Assembly (NCBI GenBank): GCA_022494885.1
Contig: JAGVSM010003428.1
Location: 19,694-83,693, forward strand
Direction of reading: 5' to 3'
From: Micrasema longulum
Lineage: Eukaryota > Arthropoda > Insecta > Trichoptera > Brachycentridae
Length of the DNA: 64,000 nt
The position numbers and the translations under genes were made by a program. The notes beneath the pieces are model-generated. The model made no database searches. It saw only the letters and a program-made list of their open reading frames with translations, and was not told the origin of the DNA. This document shows positions 11,446 to 21,838 of this stretch, piece by piece. Each line of letters opens with the position of its first letter. Position 1 is the first letter of the stretch.

Positions 11446-11653
11446 TAAAGGAATAACCCTCTAAGCCTCTTTTTTGAGGCTTGTTAGCAGGTGGGATAGA
11501 GGGGATATGAAAGGAGGAAATTAAAAATACACCACAAAATCTAGACCAATTGACAAAAAAACATTTCTAGGATTTTTCTCTTGCAACTGGCGGGAATCGA
11601 ACCCGTGACGCCAGTTTTACAGTTGGCCGTCTAACCAACTGCGCAACGGCGCC
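11446..11653 (-). mobile_element. SINE-D copy 1 (tRNA-derived SINE)
   Basis: On the minus strand it starts GGCGCCGTTGCGCAGTTGGT with a tRNA-like box A, followed by a strong box B in CGGGTTCGATTCCCG, then a tRNA-unrelated body (CAATTGGTCTAGATTTTGTG) and a tail with a small AAGCCTC/GAGGCTT hairpin. The 5' and 3' ends of the tRNA-like part do not pair as an acceptor stem, so it is a SINE and not a tRNA gene. Relatives are at 48902 and 57948. Confidence 0.8.
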
Positions 11654-11697
11654 TGTTATTTTAAAGATGCCAAACAATCATCATCATCATCAATGAT

Positions 11698-11845
11698 TTG
11701 GGTTGCGGTCCCGTGGCTAGTGTTGCGGACTCTCGGAAAAGAGGTATGAATTCGAACCTCACTCCACCCTAACTTGATTACTATTTTCTACTAATGATTT
11801 ATTTATAAAATAATTGAAATTTTAAGTTTAATCATAACAATAAAA
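11698..11845 (+). mobile_element. SINE-C copy 1 (tRNA-derived SINE, diverged)
   Basis: The head GGTTGCGGTCCCGTGGCTAG and the decayed box B (GAATTCGAACC) followed by CCCTAACTTGATTACTATTT match the cleaner copies at 13703, 18693 and 21034. The 3' end is eroded. Confidence 0.7.
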
Positions 11846-11877
11846 ATACAGATTTTTTCATAAAATAATTATAAAGT

Positions 11878-12128
11878 ATAACGTCCCTTTCCACACACAA
11901 CAGCGCATCGGGTATTGTATTGGTTCTCCAGTTGCATTTTATTTTGATTAAAATTGTTACATAGAAGGTTGCGTGATCATTTTATATTTCCAGTTCAAGA
12001 ACAATGAAATATTCCAGTGTTAAACCACCATTAAAACTAATATTTTTCATCCAATGTACCAGAAATGGAACCTAAGACCTCAAACTTTTAAGAAAAAACG
12101 CACCAACCACTACACTACGAATCGGACT
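11878..12128 (-). mobile_element. SINE-B copy 2 (tRNA-derived SINE)
   Basis: The reverse complement reads GTAGTGTAGTGGTTGGTGCG, a decayed box B (TAGGTTCCATTTC), then GGAATATTTCATTGTTCTTG and a tail ending near CGATGCGCTGTTGTGTGTGG, the same order as the other SINE-B copies. Confidence 0.6.
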
Positions 12129-12984
12129 AATCTCCTTTTAGAATTAAAAATATAAAATGCGTATTTCATTTGCATTCTTACATTATTTTGACCTAAGCTT
12201 TTGTTTAACTTTAAGTGGGTATTTATTATGCAAAAAAAGAATAAGCGTTTGATTTTATTTTCTTGTAAAGTTATTTTTTATTTGAAAACCTACTCAAATT
12301 TTATGACTGCAAAAATCTTTGGCTTCAGGGGGTCAACATGATTTTTCTTCCCAAGAATGATTCTTAAAAATTATGGGTGTCTGCCTCGAGACGAATTCAT
12401 ATTTTATATTACGAATCGAAAAATTCGGAAGGGTCATTTCTTAGAATTTATTCAAATGGCGGGATAAATATTTTTCAATATTTTTAAGAACGTGAAGCAG
12501 CAATTTGTTTGGAATTTTCGGCGTCCAAGAGAATAATGGAAACACAAATTTTGTCAGCAGTAAGCCATTATTCAAAACACATAAAAAATATATAAAATCG
12601 TACATTAAAACATGACGCCTCGTGTTGAAGGTACGCTGATTTTCCTTCGAGAATATTCCAAGCGGCCAAAAGTTATTTCGTTATTTATAGCCATTGTAAA
12701 ATAGCGTGTACTTCTTCACCGTAATAATTTCTCCTGTGAACTTTTGCGAGTCGAATATTCTTACCCTTTTTTGCATGAACCAAAACTATTACAATCTTAT
12801 CATTTTTATTCGTTCTACCTTTTTTGTAATAATTATCGTAATTGAAATACTGCATTTAGTTTAATTCCACTTTTTTATAACAATTATCATCGGTGACCAG
12901 GATTCTTCGTGATTGACATCGTCAAAATATTATATTTATATATTTTTTAGTTACTGCTAGGAAAATAAAATGTTGTATTATATA
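12129..12984. other. Nothing recognised
   Basis: AT-rich sequence with no coding motif and no relation to other parts of the window that I can see. Confidence 0.45.
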
Positions 12985-13125
12985 AATAAGTGGATAATTT
13001 TTAAAGCACCATTTTTGTGAAAATTACCTTAAGGGCGCTGTTCAATAAATATATATCCCAGCACGTCTTGCAGCTATAGAGCACATGGACGGTTGGGATT
13101 CTAGTTCCTCGTTTTCAATTAAGAT
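12985..13125 (+). repeat. Family E repeat, short copy
   Basis: TTACCTTAAGGGCGCTGTTC and TTGCAGCTATAGAGCACATG repeat the order found at 9290-9390. Only one unit is present. Confidence 0.6.
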
Positions 13126-13317
13126 CAATTGTGATTTCGTGAACAAATGAGTTTAAATTAACGAATTTAAGTATGTAGGCAATGTAATAATTATTATTCA
13201 AATTGTTTTGATGGATATAATAAAAACGTATGTAAAAAAATAATCAATTTTGTGAATGATTAGAAGATTTGTTGATAAGAATTCATGCAAAATTGTTTAT
13301 AACACAATTATTTAACC

Positions 13318-13930
13318 ACACATTAACTACTGTAGCAGCATCTTATTTTTGTTAATACAAAAAAATTTAAACAAACTAACCATATTCCAAAAACAAACCA
13401 TTAAGATTAAAGCAAGACACCGGTGTGAGTTTGATGTAAAATGAATAAAAAGTACTAACTTATAAGCAAATAGTATTTTATGACTTGAACATGATCACAA
13501 TACCAAGAAAAGGTAAAAATCAGACTCCCATTTAGAAAATAGGCGAAGTCACAAGATTCTATTTTATGTAAGGCAGTAAAAAAATATTGTGACAGTGGAA
13601 AAAACATTTATGAAGAAAAAAAAAACTAAATTTTAACATAAGGTTAAGAAATATGCGTAAAACAACTTATAAACTAAATTAAATTTTTAAAATATATTGA
13701 ACTGGGTTGTGGTCCCATGGCTAGTGTCTCGGACTCATGGCTTAAAGGTTCGTGGTAAGAATCTCACTCTACCCCAACTTGATTCCCATTTTCTAATAGT
13801 GAGCTATTTACAACTTGTTGAAAATGGCCCTCAAAATGAAGTCTCCGGGTAAATCATAATAACGCAAATATTTATTTGAAAAATATGTATATTTATGTAC
13901 CTCGTTATTATAAGAGCACACATAAGAATA
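13318..13930 (+). mobile_element. LINE ORF2 C-terminal remnant interrupted by a SINE
   Basis: This is a more decayed copy of the LINE at 61249: both share TTAACTACTGTAG(T/C)AGCA, AACAAACTAACCATATT-type sequence, CATGATCACAATAC and AAATCAGACTCCCATTTAG. The coding frame is lost. The shared 3' UTR word (AGAACACACATAA in one, AGAGCACACATAAGAATA in the other) resumes at about 13913 after the SINE at 13703-13872. Confidence 0.65.
13703..13872 (+). mobile_element. SINE-C copy 2 (tRNA-derived SINE)
   Basis: Head GGGTTGTGGTCCCATGGCTA, box B region slightly decayed (GTGGTAAGAATCTC), body CCCCAACTTGATTCCCATTT and GAAAATGGCCCTCAAAATGA, end AATCATAATAACGCAAATAT. It sits within the 3' part of a LINE; AAAATATAT-like sequence on both sides may be the target duplication. 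Confidence 0.8.
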
Positions 13931-13937
13931 TATATAT

Positions 13938-13971
<34 letters not shown>

Positions 13972-13972
13972 G
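13928..13972. repeat. AT dinucleotide microsatellite
   Basis: Uninterrupted TA/AT repeats broken once by an extra A. Confidence 0.9.
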
Positions 13973-14199
13973 TGTCTATTTCAAGAAACAGAAACAAATA
14001 GTTCAAAATAAAAATTAAGTTGAATTTAATGCATTTATTTTTTTAAAACCTATAGTAAGGGGTGCTGGTTTGAAGTTCCTTTGAATGCGCGCTACAGTTG
14101 TGTCCCCTGGAGTATAAAGTTCACTATTTACTTTTTTAATACAATAAATAAATATTTTTTACTGTATCAATATGTTCCTATATCAAATTTAAGTTTTCA

Positions 14200-14760
14200 A
14201 ATAAAATTTAATACAGTAAAAACGATTGCTTTACATAATGATTTAATTCCAAATGTTACAGTTCAGATTTTAAATAAAAAAACAAAAACAAATTATTCAG
14301 AATGTTTTAAAACAATGGAGATTTCAATATGACGTTGGAGAAAAATAAAGTACATTAATAATTTTTCAAATGAAATTTAAAAGAGTTACCGGATGACATT
14401 AGGCCAGCATATTACATTTTTATTTCATATTCAACAACAATATTCATATGAAACAAGTTTACCAAAAAATACAAAACATGAATATGATAAATTAGATAAA
14501 TCGGGCATTTACGAATAAACTTGTCATGACTGCAATTCATTTTATATTGAAATTAAAAAATCACCTTAATTTAAAAAAAGAGTTAAAGAACATAATATGA
14601 GATGTCATAACTTTTCGGAGTTTAACGAACATATTCTTATAAATAATTATTGATTAAACTTTGATGATGATATCGAAATTTTACACACAAACAAAAAATA
14701 AGTACACCTAGTCATTTAGAAATATAATTAATTAGAATGGCTGTAAATAACAATGTAAAT
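14200..14760 (+). mobile_element. Penelope-like element, C-terminal GIY-YIG remnant
   Basis: A frame with several stops reads KLDKSGIYE, then TCHDCNSFYI, FKKRVKEHNMRCHNFSEF and DDDIEILHTNKK. That is the layout of the GIY-YIG endonuclease at the C-terminus of Penelope-like retroelements: G-I-Y, a Cys pair, Y-I, an Arg, E-H and a distal hydrophobic-Glu block. The YIG glycine is changed and at least four stops are present, so it is dead. The upstream open frame 14081-14332 (LHNDLIPNVTVQIL) may be the end of the linker before the nuclease. A relative of its 3' end is at 19750. Confidence 0.65.
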
Positions 14761-15189
14761 GTCATTAATAATTGGCAACGGCTTTTAGTTTTTTTAACTG
14801 TTTGTGAATGCATGCTTTTTAAATTGTTAAAAGTACTGTCAGCTTTTTCGCCATTTAAGTTTTGACTTTGCTTTAACTCGCACATCGCCGCAAAATTTTT
14901 ATTATCCATCGCCGTTTATCATCATCCGCCGCCTTCAGATAAAATTGTGTTTCTGTAGCGTTCCTGATCACCAATTTCCCTGCCAGCGTGAGCTGATCGC
15001 TGACAAAAAAGAGGACTCAACACCAGGTTTTTGTTTTCCTCTTGTTCCGGTTATTTATTCCTTTGCTTTTGCATCCTAAGCTTTTTTCCCTAGTATGTAT
15101 ATTACGAGTATGTACAACATATATTTTTCACGGGTCTGGGTCCGTTTTTTTATTATTTTTTTTTATTTTTATAATTTAGGTCTTCATAA

Positions 15190-15700
15190 AGTTATAGAGC
15201 AGGATATCAAAATGACATAAACAGACTACAAAGACAACAAAATAAAATATTAAAGTTAGTATATGACCTTCCATATTTAACTGCAACTAAAAAACTTTTT
15301 AAACAAACTAAGCAATTAAATATAACTGAACTCTTTCAACTAGAAACATTAAAATTTATCCTTAAATTAGCCACTAATGTAATTGTAGACGAAGAACTAA
15401 AACTTGTAAAAAATTGTAGTCAACATGGACATGATACGAGAATATCAGACAAATACCTTATACAACTTTCTAAAACAAGACAAGAACAATCAAGACTAAT
15501 GAACCAGGGACTGAAATTATACAATAAACTACCAGACAAAACTAAACAAAAGACTCAGACAAACTTTTCAAAAGATGTAAAAAATATTCTTTTGAACAAC
15601 AGAGTATAAATGAAAAATGTATATATTATTTTATGTAAAATGAATGCAATAATCCGGAAGGGTTTATAAATAAATTTTCAAATAAAAAAAAAAAATGTTT
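15190..15700 (+). mobile_element. Jockey/CR1-like LINE, C-terminus of ORF2 with poly(A) tail
   Basis: An unbroken frame from 15190 to the TAA at 15607 (139 codons, open at the 5' side) has LQRQQNKILKLVYDLPYL, then FKQTKQLNITELFQLETLKF, HGHDTR, and QGLKLYNKLPDKTKQ. This is the normal C-terminal domain downstream of the reverse transcriptase in jockey/CR1-like LINEs: L-Q-x-x-Q-N-x-x-L, L-x-I-x-x-L, H-x-T-R, Y-N-x-L-P. The reverse transcriptase itself is missing. A short 3' UTR ends in an A-rich run at 15685-15696. One of the cleanest LINE ends in the window. Confidence 0.85.
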
Positions 15701-15704
15701 CTTT

Positions 15705-16290
15705 CTGCAGTGGCTTCATTTTTATAAACTTTCTCTGGGTTTTCAAAAAAATGGCCGTATTTTGCGCACATTTGTTAGCAGTTTAACTTCTCGGCGTCAA
15801 GCACAGGACTATTGTGTAATATACGGAAGACGTCCTGAGAGATGAGTCCATCGCAAGGGCAGCAAGCATGATCTCTTTTTTTAATCTATGAAGATATTTT
15901 TGGAAAACAGCATGACCAAAAGCATTTGAGTTAGCTCGTAAAGCCGCCCAAAAGTATCTAATATCTTGGCATCATTTAAATTTTTGAAAAACAATTTCGT
16001 TATTTTACCTGTTTCGCTTGATAAATATATTTTGTTCCAATTATTGAATGATTTTTCTTGCATTTTTTTTAAATGTAATGATATGGGAATATGGTCATAG
16101 GTAGGGAGAGTTCTCATTTTGAAAGCTTTTTTCTAATTCATCAAACACCAGGTTCACAGGTTAGTCAGTGGTATTACATGTTGATTTGTTCTGGTCTGAG
16201 TATATTTCTAATATATTTTTGGCTGCATCCACTTGCTCAAATTTTCAGTTTGGAGAACTTATTTACTGTCCGTTATCATAAATTTATTTT
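15705..16290 (-). mobile_element. LINE ORF2 fragment, RNase H to C-terminus (I/R1/LOA-like)
   Basis: On the minus strand TDSK-x-VLQTEN (about 16250) resembles the RNase H core. The open frame 16117-15881 gives WNKIYLSSETGKITKLFF. A shifted frame continues GHAVFQKYLHRL, then CCPCDGLISQDVFRILHNSP, and NPEKVYKNEATAE. This order (W-x-x-S-x-x-G-x-x-T-K, GH-x-x-F-x-x-YL, a C-x-C segment, PEK) is that of LINEs with an RNase H domain such as the I, R1 and LOA groups, distinct from the jockey-like copies here. Frameshifts and stops make it a pseudogene. Confidence 0.7.
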
Positions 16291-17577
16291 AAAATGCAAA
16301 GGTTTACAGGATTCACCATAATATGGAGAGAAAACTCCTTTGAGTGACCATGTGGTAACCTTACGTTAGGCTAGGAAATGATCGTCTGATAATCACTGTC
16401 TCTTTTAATCTTATTAAATATATCTTGCTAAGTAATTGATTATATCTCCTTCTCTATAATGTATGTTTAATATGTTTCTGACAGCGTATATTTTCAATAT
16501 TTTTTCATTTTCTGAGATTCGGATGTAAAAAATATTCACTTAAAAATAATTTAGTATAGGTACCTAAATACGTGATATTTTTATTATGTAAAGATTTTTT
16601 ATTTTAAAATGAGAAAAAAATTCGTCTTAAAATTTACAGTGGTTGCCAAAATATTCATAAGTTACAAGTGCGATTTGCAACGCTGCGTCGGTTACATCAT
16701 GGGAATGGTTACACTGTGTATCATTGATTATTCTACGTGTGATTGAATATGCATATATTTTTCAATTCTTCCAACCGTTAGTATTTTGTGAAGCTCAAAG
16801 ATAGACATTTTTATTGATGCGGATAAGATTGATGCGACTTAAATATTTGCGTTTTTCAATTAAACTACATTGTGACATAAATAACAAAATTGTTAGATAA
16901 AATTCAGACAAAACAATATATTTTTTAAGAAAAATACAGTGATAAAAAATAACACAATAAAAGCCATACATTGCTAATAATTTCAATATCTACTCCGTTC
17001 CTTATTATTAAAACAAAAACAGAAATATTTATATTTGCTTAAAAACAAAGCTTTGAATACTTTCCAATATATTATTTTGGAAATATTTTTATTATTAGTA
17101 AGATTTTTCATTAAAATGGGAGAAACGTTTATAAAACGTCAGATTCACAATAAAAATATTACTTATAGAAACTTAAAAAACGATAACAGTATAATGGTTC
17201 TAGAAATTGAAAAATAATAATTTTATAAGTTTTTCCTAGAGTAATTTTCTGTTTTTCTCATCGTATCAATCACAACCGCGTGAGAAAGTATAAAAGCCGA
17301 TGAACGCTGTAAAACCTCAACATGTTAACAGTCACTGCATTAAATGAAAATAACGTAAGCAATAGACAACACAACTAATATAATGTTTTTACTGTTTGTA
17401 TTTTCTTAAATTTTTTATAGTTTTTTTTTATTGTTTTTTTTAGTTTTTACTTTTGAACTTATTTTATGTTTTTGGTCAAATTGTAAGAAATCCTTAGTGG
17501 CAACAAGTACGCCGTTCAACCGTGAATACCTTTGTTTCATATAAGAAAAAAAAGTATTTATCATATGGTTAATAAAT
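16291..17577. other. Probable decayed LINE upstream part; isolated TATA-like box
   Basis: The first few hundred bases may be the upstream part of the minus-strand LINE, unreadable. A TATAAAAG word at 17289-17296 with a CAGTCAC word 40 bases on resembles a core promoter, but no transcript-like frame follows. Confidence 0.3.
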
Positions 17578-17725
17578 AACTACTACTACTACTACTACCA
17601 TCACGCAATTTCTCTGTAGGGGTAGGCAGAGAGAATAGACTGCTACATCCGTCTATTCTGGCATATATTCATAGCTTCTTCCATATTCATACATTTTGTC
17701 ATACATGTCCTTCGATTTTGTATGG
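17578..17725 (-). mobile_element. RTE-like LINE 3' end with GTA-repeat tail
   Basis: The minus strand reads remnants of NMEEAMNICQNRRM and SAYPYREIA followed by GCGTGATG and a GTA trinucleotide tail (17578-17597 on the plus strand as TAC). The same C-terminal layout and CCCTACGGGG-like word occur in the copy at 3727. Confidence 0.6.
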
Positions 17726-18034
17726 TAAATAAAGATTTTTATAATTATTATTACTAATATGAATAACTTACGTAGCGATATTTTCGTAATAATATATCTT
17801 AGGGGCGTTTTACAGAATGATTTTATGAATATTGTAAAGAATGTATGTCAATTTACTTCGTTATTTACCGCGCATTTGCAATGTTGTCGGAACTGCTTTT
17901 TCCAAGCTAAGGTTGAACAAACTAACGTGATAATTTCTTTTCTCTCAAAAATCTGTTGACGACGAAGTTCAAATTTCCAGATGTGATTTCCGAATATTTA
18001 ACGGAACGTGGCCAACGCAAATCAGTAGATGTTA

Positions 18035-18260
18035 GCTCAAATTGAAATATAGATGTTCAAACATAGGCAAAATGGTAAATATTTCACTGTATTTCAAGTG
18101 ATCACGCAACGTTGCCAGTGATAAATCATCAACTCTGCAAATGCTATTTTTATCTGCAAATGTTCAACAGTTTCATCCCTTTTGATAAATAAAAACTTAT
18201 ATAGACATCAATCCCGTTGGGTGAAAATCCACAATTTGAACGTACCCAAAACATACATCC
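18035..18260 (+). repeat. Family A, diverged copy
   Basis: ATAGATGTTCAAACATAGGC and AAATGGTAAATATTTCACTG align with the middle and core of family A, then GCCAGTGATAAATCATCAAC with the core, and the end GAACGTACCCAAAACATA with an inverted start module. The palindromic core is eroded. Confidence 0.5.
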
Positions 18261-18579
18261 TTGAATCTGTAGGCGCCAATGCCTTAAATTATAATATTAC
18301 ACGCAAGTAATTATTCAAACATTCTGTGAGGTTATAGTACACTGTACACTCTTTGAGATAAGAAATAAAAAACGTTATCAACAAAAGATCTGTATATATA
18401 AAATTGTTAATTTTACCAGTTTTTAAATTGACGTTGACTCTACAAAATAGTGACGAGAAAAATATGAAAAATGACGTTGGCCCCTTTTAATCCAAACCAC
18501 AGATATTATCAATGAAAAAAATGTTACACTAATTATTGTTTCAGCATTTACTTTGTGGAAAAACATTTTTAACCTAATC

Positions 18580-18928
18580 AAAATAAAACACTTTGTTTAT
18601 ATAGACCACACGTGAGTTTTATATTACACACTTGTTTCAGGTATTTTGATTACCCATAATCAGCTACTAAAACTTGTTTTTTTGTTTATTTTTTAATATT
18701 TGCGTTCTTATGATTTACCCAAATATTTCATTTTGAGGGCCATTTTCATCGAGTTGTAAATAACTCACTAATAAAAAATGGGAATCAAGTTAGGGTAAAG
18801 TGGGATTCGAACTACAAACCTTTGGACCGTGAGTCCGAGACACTAGCCACGGGACCACAACCCGATTCAAAAGTTGTGATGTAATATTAAACTCGGGTGT
18901 GGTCTATGTAAACAAAGTGCTTTATTTT
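18580..18928. mobile_element. Terminal-inverted-repeat element (MITE-like) carrying a SINE
   Basis: The left arm starting AAAATAAAACACTTTGTTTA (18580) and the right arm ending TAAACAAAGTGCTTTATTTT (18928) are inverted over about 55 bases with few mismatches; both contain TATAGACCACAC or its near copy. The interior is mostly the SINE-C at 18693-18866; without it the element would be about 175 bp. No clear target duplication was found. The size and structure fit a MITE; superfamily undetermined. Confidence 0.75.
18693..18866 (-). mobile_element. SINE-C copy 3 (tRNA-derived SINE)
   Basis: On the minus strand: GGGTTGTGGTCCCGTGGCTA, then a box B GTTCGAATCCCAC, then the standard SINE-C body and the end AAATCATAAGAACGCAAATA. 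Nested between the arms of the inverted-repeat element 18580-18928. Confidence 0.85.
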
Positions 18929-19749
18929 AAGTGGGTTTTATTATTTTTCCCTTTATATTTTCTGTTCATGTTTACCTTTTTAAATAAAAATGAATACAAA
19001 AACAAATATTTAATATTTATTATTACGTATTTAGAAGAAAGGTTTTAAAAAAAAAATAGTTTAAAAATTTGACTTGGAAATTTGTATACTTGAAATAAAA
19101 ATGACAATTTATACCAGTTCTCGTGCTGTTTGTACTCAATTTGTGGGACATTCTTTCTTGCTTCTCTCGTTCGCGAATTCGCAACACTCTTGGGAAATGA
19201 ATTATTACTCCCGATAAAAGTATGAAATCGAAATTTGAAATACAATAAAAGGTATAGAGGGTTGAATATACAATTATTATGGAACTGTAGAACCGTAGAA
19301 GCCACCCACTCTCGGAAATAATGCGAGGGTTAAGTTCATAGCATTCATTTTAGAGGACTTGACATGTTATTTTTGAACATGTTAAATTCAGAAAAGTTAA
19401 AAAAAAAAAATGACACTATTCATAGTAAAAAAGCTTAAAATTAGATTAAATGAGGGCACTATTTGCGAACCCGGCTAAATCAATATTTCTTTATTTTAAA
19501 CACAAATCACAAAAAACTGATTCAATAATTTATATAAGTATTTACAAATATATATACATGTATATGTATATCATCTCATCTTTATAAATGTTTTCTTAAT
19601 AAATGTATTTTTTAAATATGTTTTTTTACTAGTTATACGTAGAATTTTTTTTTATGCATCAAATGCTAGATTTTATTCCTTACTTTATATATTTTATCTA
19701 CGTACTAAACTTTTAAAATTTCTCCAGGCGTTTAATTATAAAAAAATAA

Positions 19750-19862
19750 GTATTCTTATAAATTTGAAGATGGAATAGAAATTCTAAGCATAATTAAAAA
19801 AGGAAGTACACTTTGAGGTTTAATAATATTATAAATAAGAATGGCAGTCGACCATAATTTAA
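19750..19862 (+). mobile_element. Penelope-like element, short C-terminal scrap
   Basis: TTTGAAGATGGAATAGAAAT reads FEDGIEIL and, with what follows (TAAGAATGGCAGTCGACCAT), runs parallel to 14660-14760 (DDDIEIL ... TAGAATGGCTG). It is the last coding block after the GIY-YIG domain and carries stops. Confidence 0.5.
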
Positions 19863-19956
19863 ATTTCAATAATATAAACTTTTAAATGTTTACTAGTGAT
19901 GAAACAATAAGATATTTTTACAAGTCGGGAATATCATTAAAAATAAAATGTTTGTT

Positions 19957-20250
19957 TAGAGCAGATTTTTACGAGTCTAATTATATAATTATGTATTCAA
20001 AAAAAGTTTTCCTTTACGGTTTACGAATTTAAAAATGAGTACATATAAAACGGCTCGCCATTGGCATCACGTCATTTCGACGTCACGCATTATGACCGCC
20101 GACTGCGCTTCTAATAAACATTGCGTACAAGTTTGGCGCCAAAACGTCATACGTGCCGTTTGTCCCCTAAAACTCAAAACTGCTCGTTTTCGTAGAAAAT
20201 TTATCAGACGTTGCACAAATAAAATATTAATACCGTTACCATTCATTTTT
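19957..20250 (+). repeat. Family H repeat, copy 1 (possible short open frame)
   Basis: A GC-richer repeat of about 300 bp starting TAGAGCAGATTTTTA. It aligns with the minus-strand copy at 31625-31942 along most of its length, for example CAAAACGTCATACGTGCCGT against a near-identical stretch. The open frame 20035-20256 (73 codons) and the frame 31817-31623 correspond: both have W-x-x-NVIRA-(V/I)-C and KT-x-RF. No known domain is recognised; the shared frame may simply follow from shared DNA. Confidence 0.65.
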
Positions 20251-21033
20251 TTTTAACGATCGCTTATTTAAAATAAAAAATAATGAAGAAACGCCAAAAG
20301 AACCTGTTATGATTATGTTTTATTATTTTCTGTTTTTACCTTTATTTCGGATATATTTTTTCTCATGTACATTTGAAATTTAATTACTTAAAATGACTTA
20401 ATATCTATGACAGTGTAAGTCACTCTCCAAGCACGAGAACTTGTCTCTTTTATGGAAAGTTACTTAATCTATAAATATATAAAATAAGATTATAATTGAA
20501 TAAAAAAACGTGTATCATTTTATGTAACTGTATTATTAATAAAAAAATAGTAAAAAAATGTCAAGAAACAATTTGAAAAAATATAATTAATTTTGGAGAT
20601 TGCCAACTTTGCAATACATGTTTGCAAGAAACTCAATAATTTGAAAGCCTGATTCTAACAAATAAATCCGTAGTTGAACTGACAATCTGATATTATTGTA
20701 ATTAATTGCATTCTGAATAAGTGTGAATTCCAATTCTACTTTTTTTCAGATTTTGCCTGTTTGCAATAAATTCCCTTAAATATGACTTCATAGAACGGGC
20801 AATAATTATCTTCCCATAATTAATTACCAAAAATAAGGTTTAAATAACAGATTTTCACTATAAATGTTTAAAAATCAAATACAATTCATTCCAATACCTT
20901 CTAACTATCCCCCTCATTCTTTTTCTGAGAATCTATAGCCTGGTGGTAAAACACTAAACACATGTGCCAAATTTATTTTAGTTATCTACACACGTAGATA
21001 CGTAAAATATATATTTTTTTTTTTTATAAAAAG
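20251..21033. other. Nothing recognised
   Basis: AT-rich; no motif found. Confidence 0.5.
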
Positions 21034-21204
21034 AAATATTTGCGTTCTTATGATTTACCCAAATATTTAATTTTGAGGGCCATTTTCAACGAGTTGTAAA
21101 TAACTCACTATTAGAAAATGGAATCAAGTTGGGGCAAAGTGGGATTCGAACCACAGACCTTTGGTCCGTGAGTCCGAGACACTAGCCACAGGACCACAAC
21201 CCGA
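21034..21204 (-). mobile_element. SINE-C copy 4 (tRNA-derived SINE)
   Basis: Nearly identical to the copy at 18693-18866: GGGTTGTGGTCCTGTGGCTA, box B GGTTCGAATCCCAC, body, and the end AATCATAAGAACGCAAATAT. The two copies differ at few positions, so both are fairly young. Confidence 0.85.
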
Positions 21205-21617
21205 TATGCATTGTCATTTGATCAGAAAAATCAAGAAGTATGTGCTTCAAATATTATTATATAATTTCGTAGTCCGTGACAGAAGGTACCATCTGTATTT
21301 TCAAGTAAATATTGAGAAGAGCTGAAATAAGACCTTGATTCAATCTGAAAACTGTAAGTATTTTTTGTTTTGTTCAGTTTTTAAAAATTAACAACCTTTT
21401 TAAAAATCAATGTCGTTTATTTTTCTATGTTTATTAAATTAAATATTTATTAAAACTCTTAAAAACAAAAAGAAATAAAAAATTAATGGTGGTCACTCAT
21501 GAATTCCCTTGTCTAAAAGAAACTATGCTACAGTTCTGTGTGTGATATCAAATGACAATTCTGGAGAACGGTTTTTGACTCGGTGGCTTATTTCGAGAAA
21601 AATATAATAAAATAAGT

Positions 21618-21838
21618 TCACTTCATGATGTAAATAGTTGAGGCGATTGCCTAAAATGCCTGAAATCCCGGGTTTGACTCCCGGTAAGGTCAACATGTAA
21701 CATTGATTGAATGTGAAGTTTTTTACTTCAATATTTCACTGATCCAGGACTGGCACCTGATGCAAAAGACTGATTACACTGATGACAATACACTGCGATT
21801 GAAGAATCCGTGTAATGTCCTATGCACCATTAAGTTTG
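21618..21838 (+). mobile_element. SINE-B copy 3 (tRNA-derived SINE)
   Basis: Head CTTCATGATGTAAATAGTTG, box B GGGTTTGACTCCCGG, body ATATTTCACTGATCCAGGAC with GGCACCTGATGC, and tail GTCCTATGCACCATTAAG. Confidence 0.75.

Noticed and set aside
11583..11653. tRNA gene on the minus strand
   Set aside because: Box A and box B are strong, but the 5' and 3' ends do not form an acceptor stem and the sequence continues into a body shared with 48902 and 57948. It is the head of a SINE. The same reasoning applies to all other tRNA-like segments.
13928..13972. Cruciform or origin-like AT block
   Set aside because: A plain dinucleotide microsatellite explains it.
17289..17296. TATAAAAG as a host promoter
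   Set aside because: No gene-like frame follows, and such words are expected by chance in AT-rich DNA.
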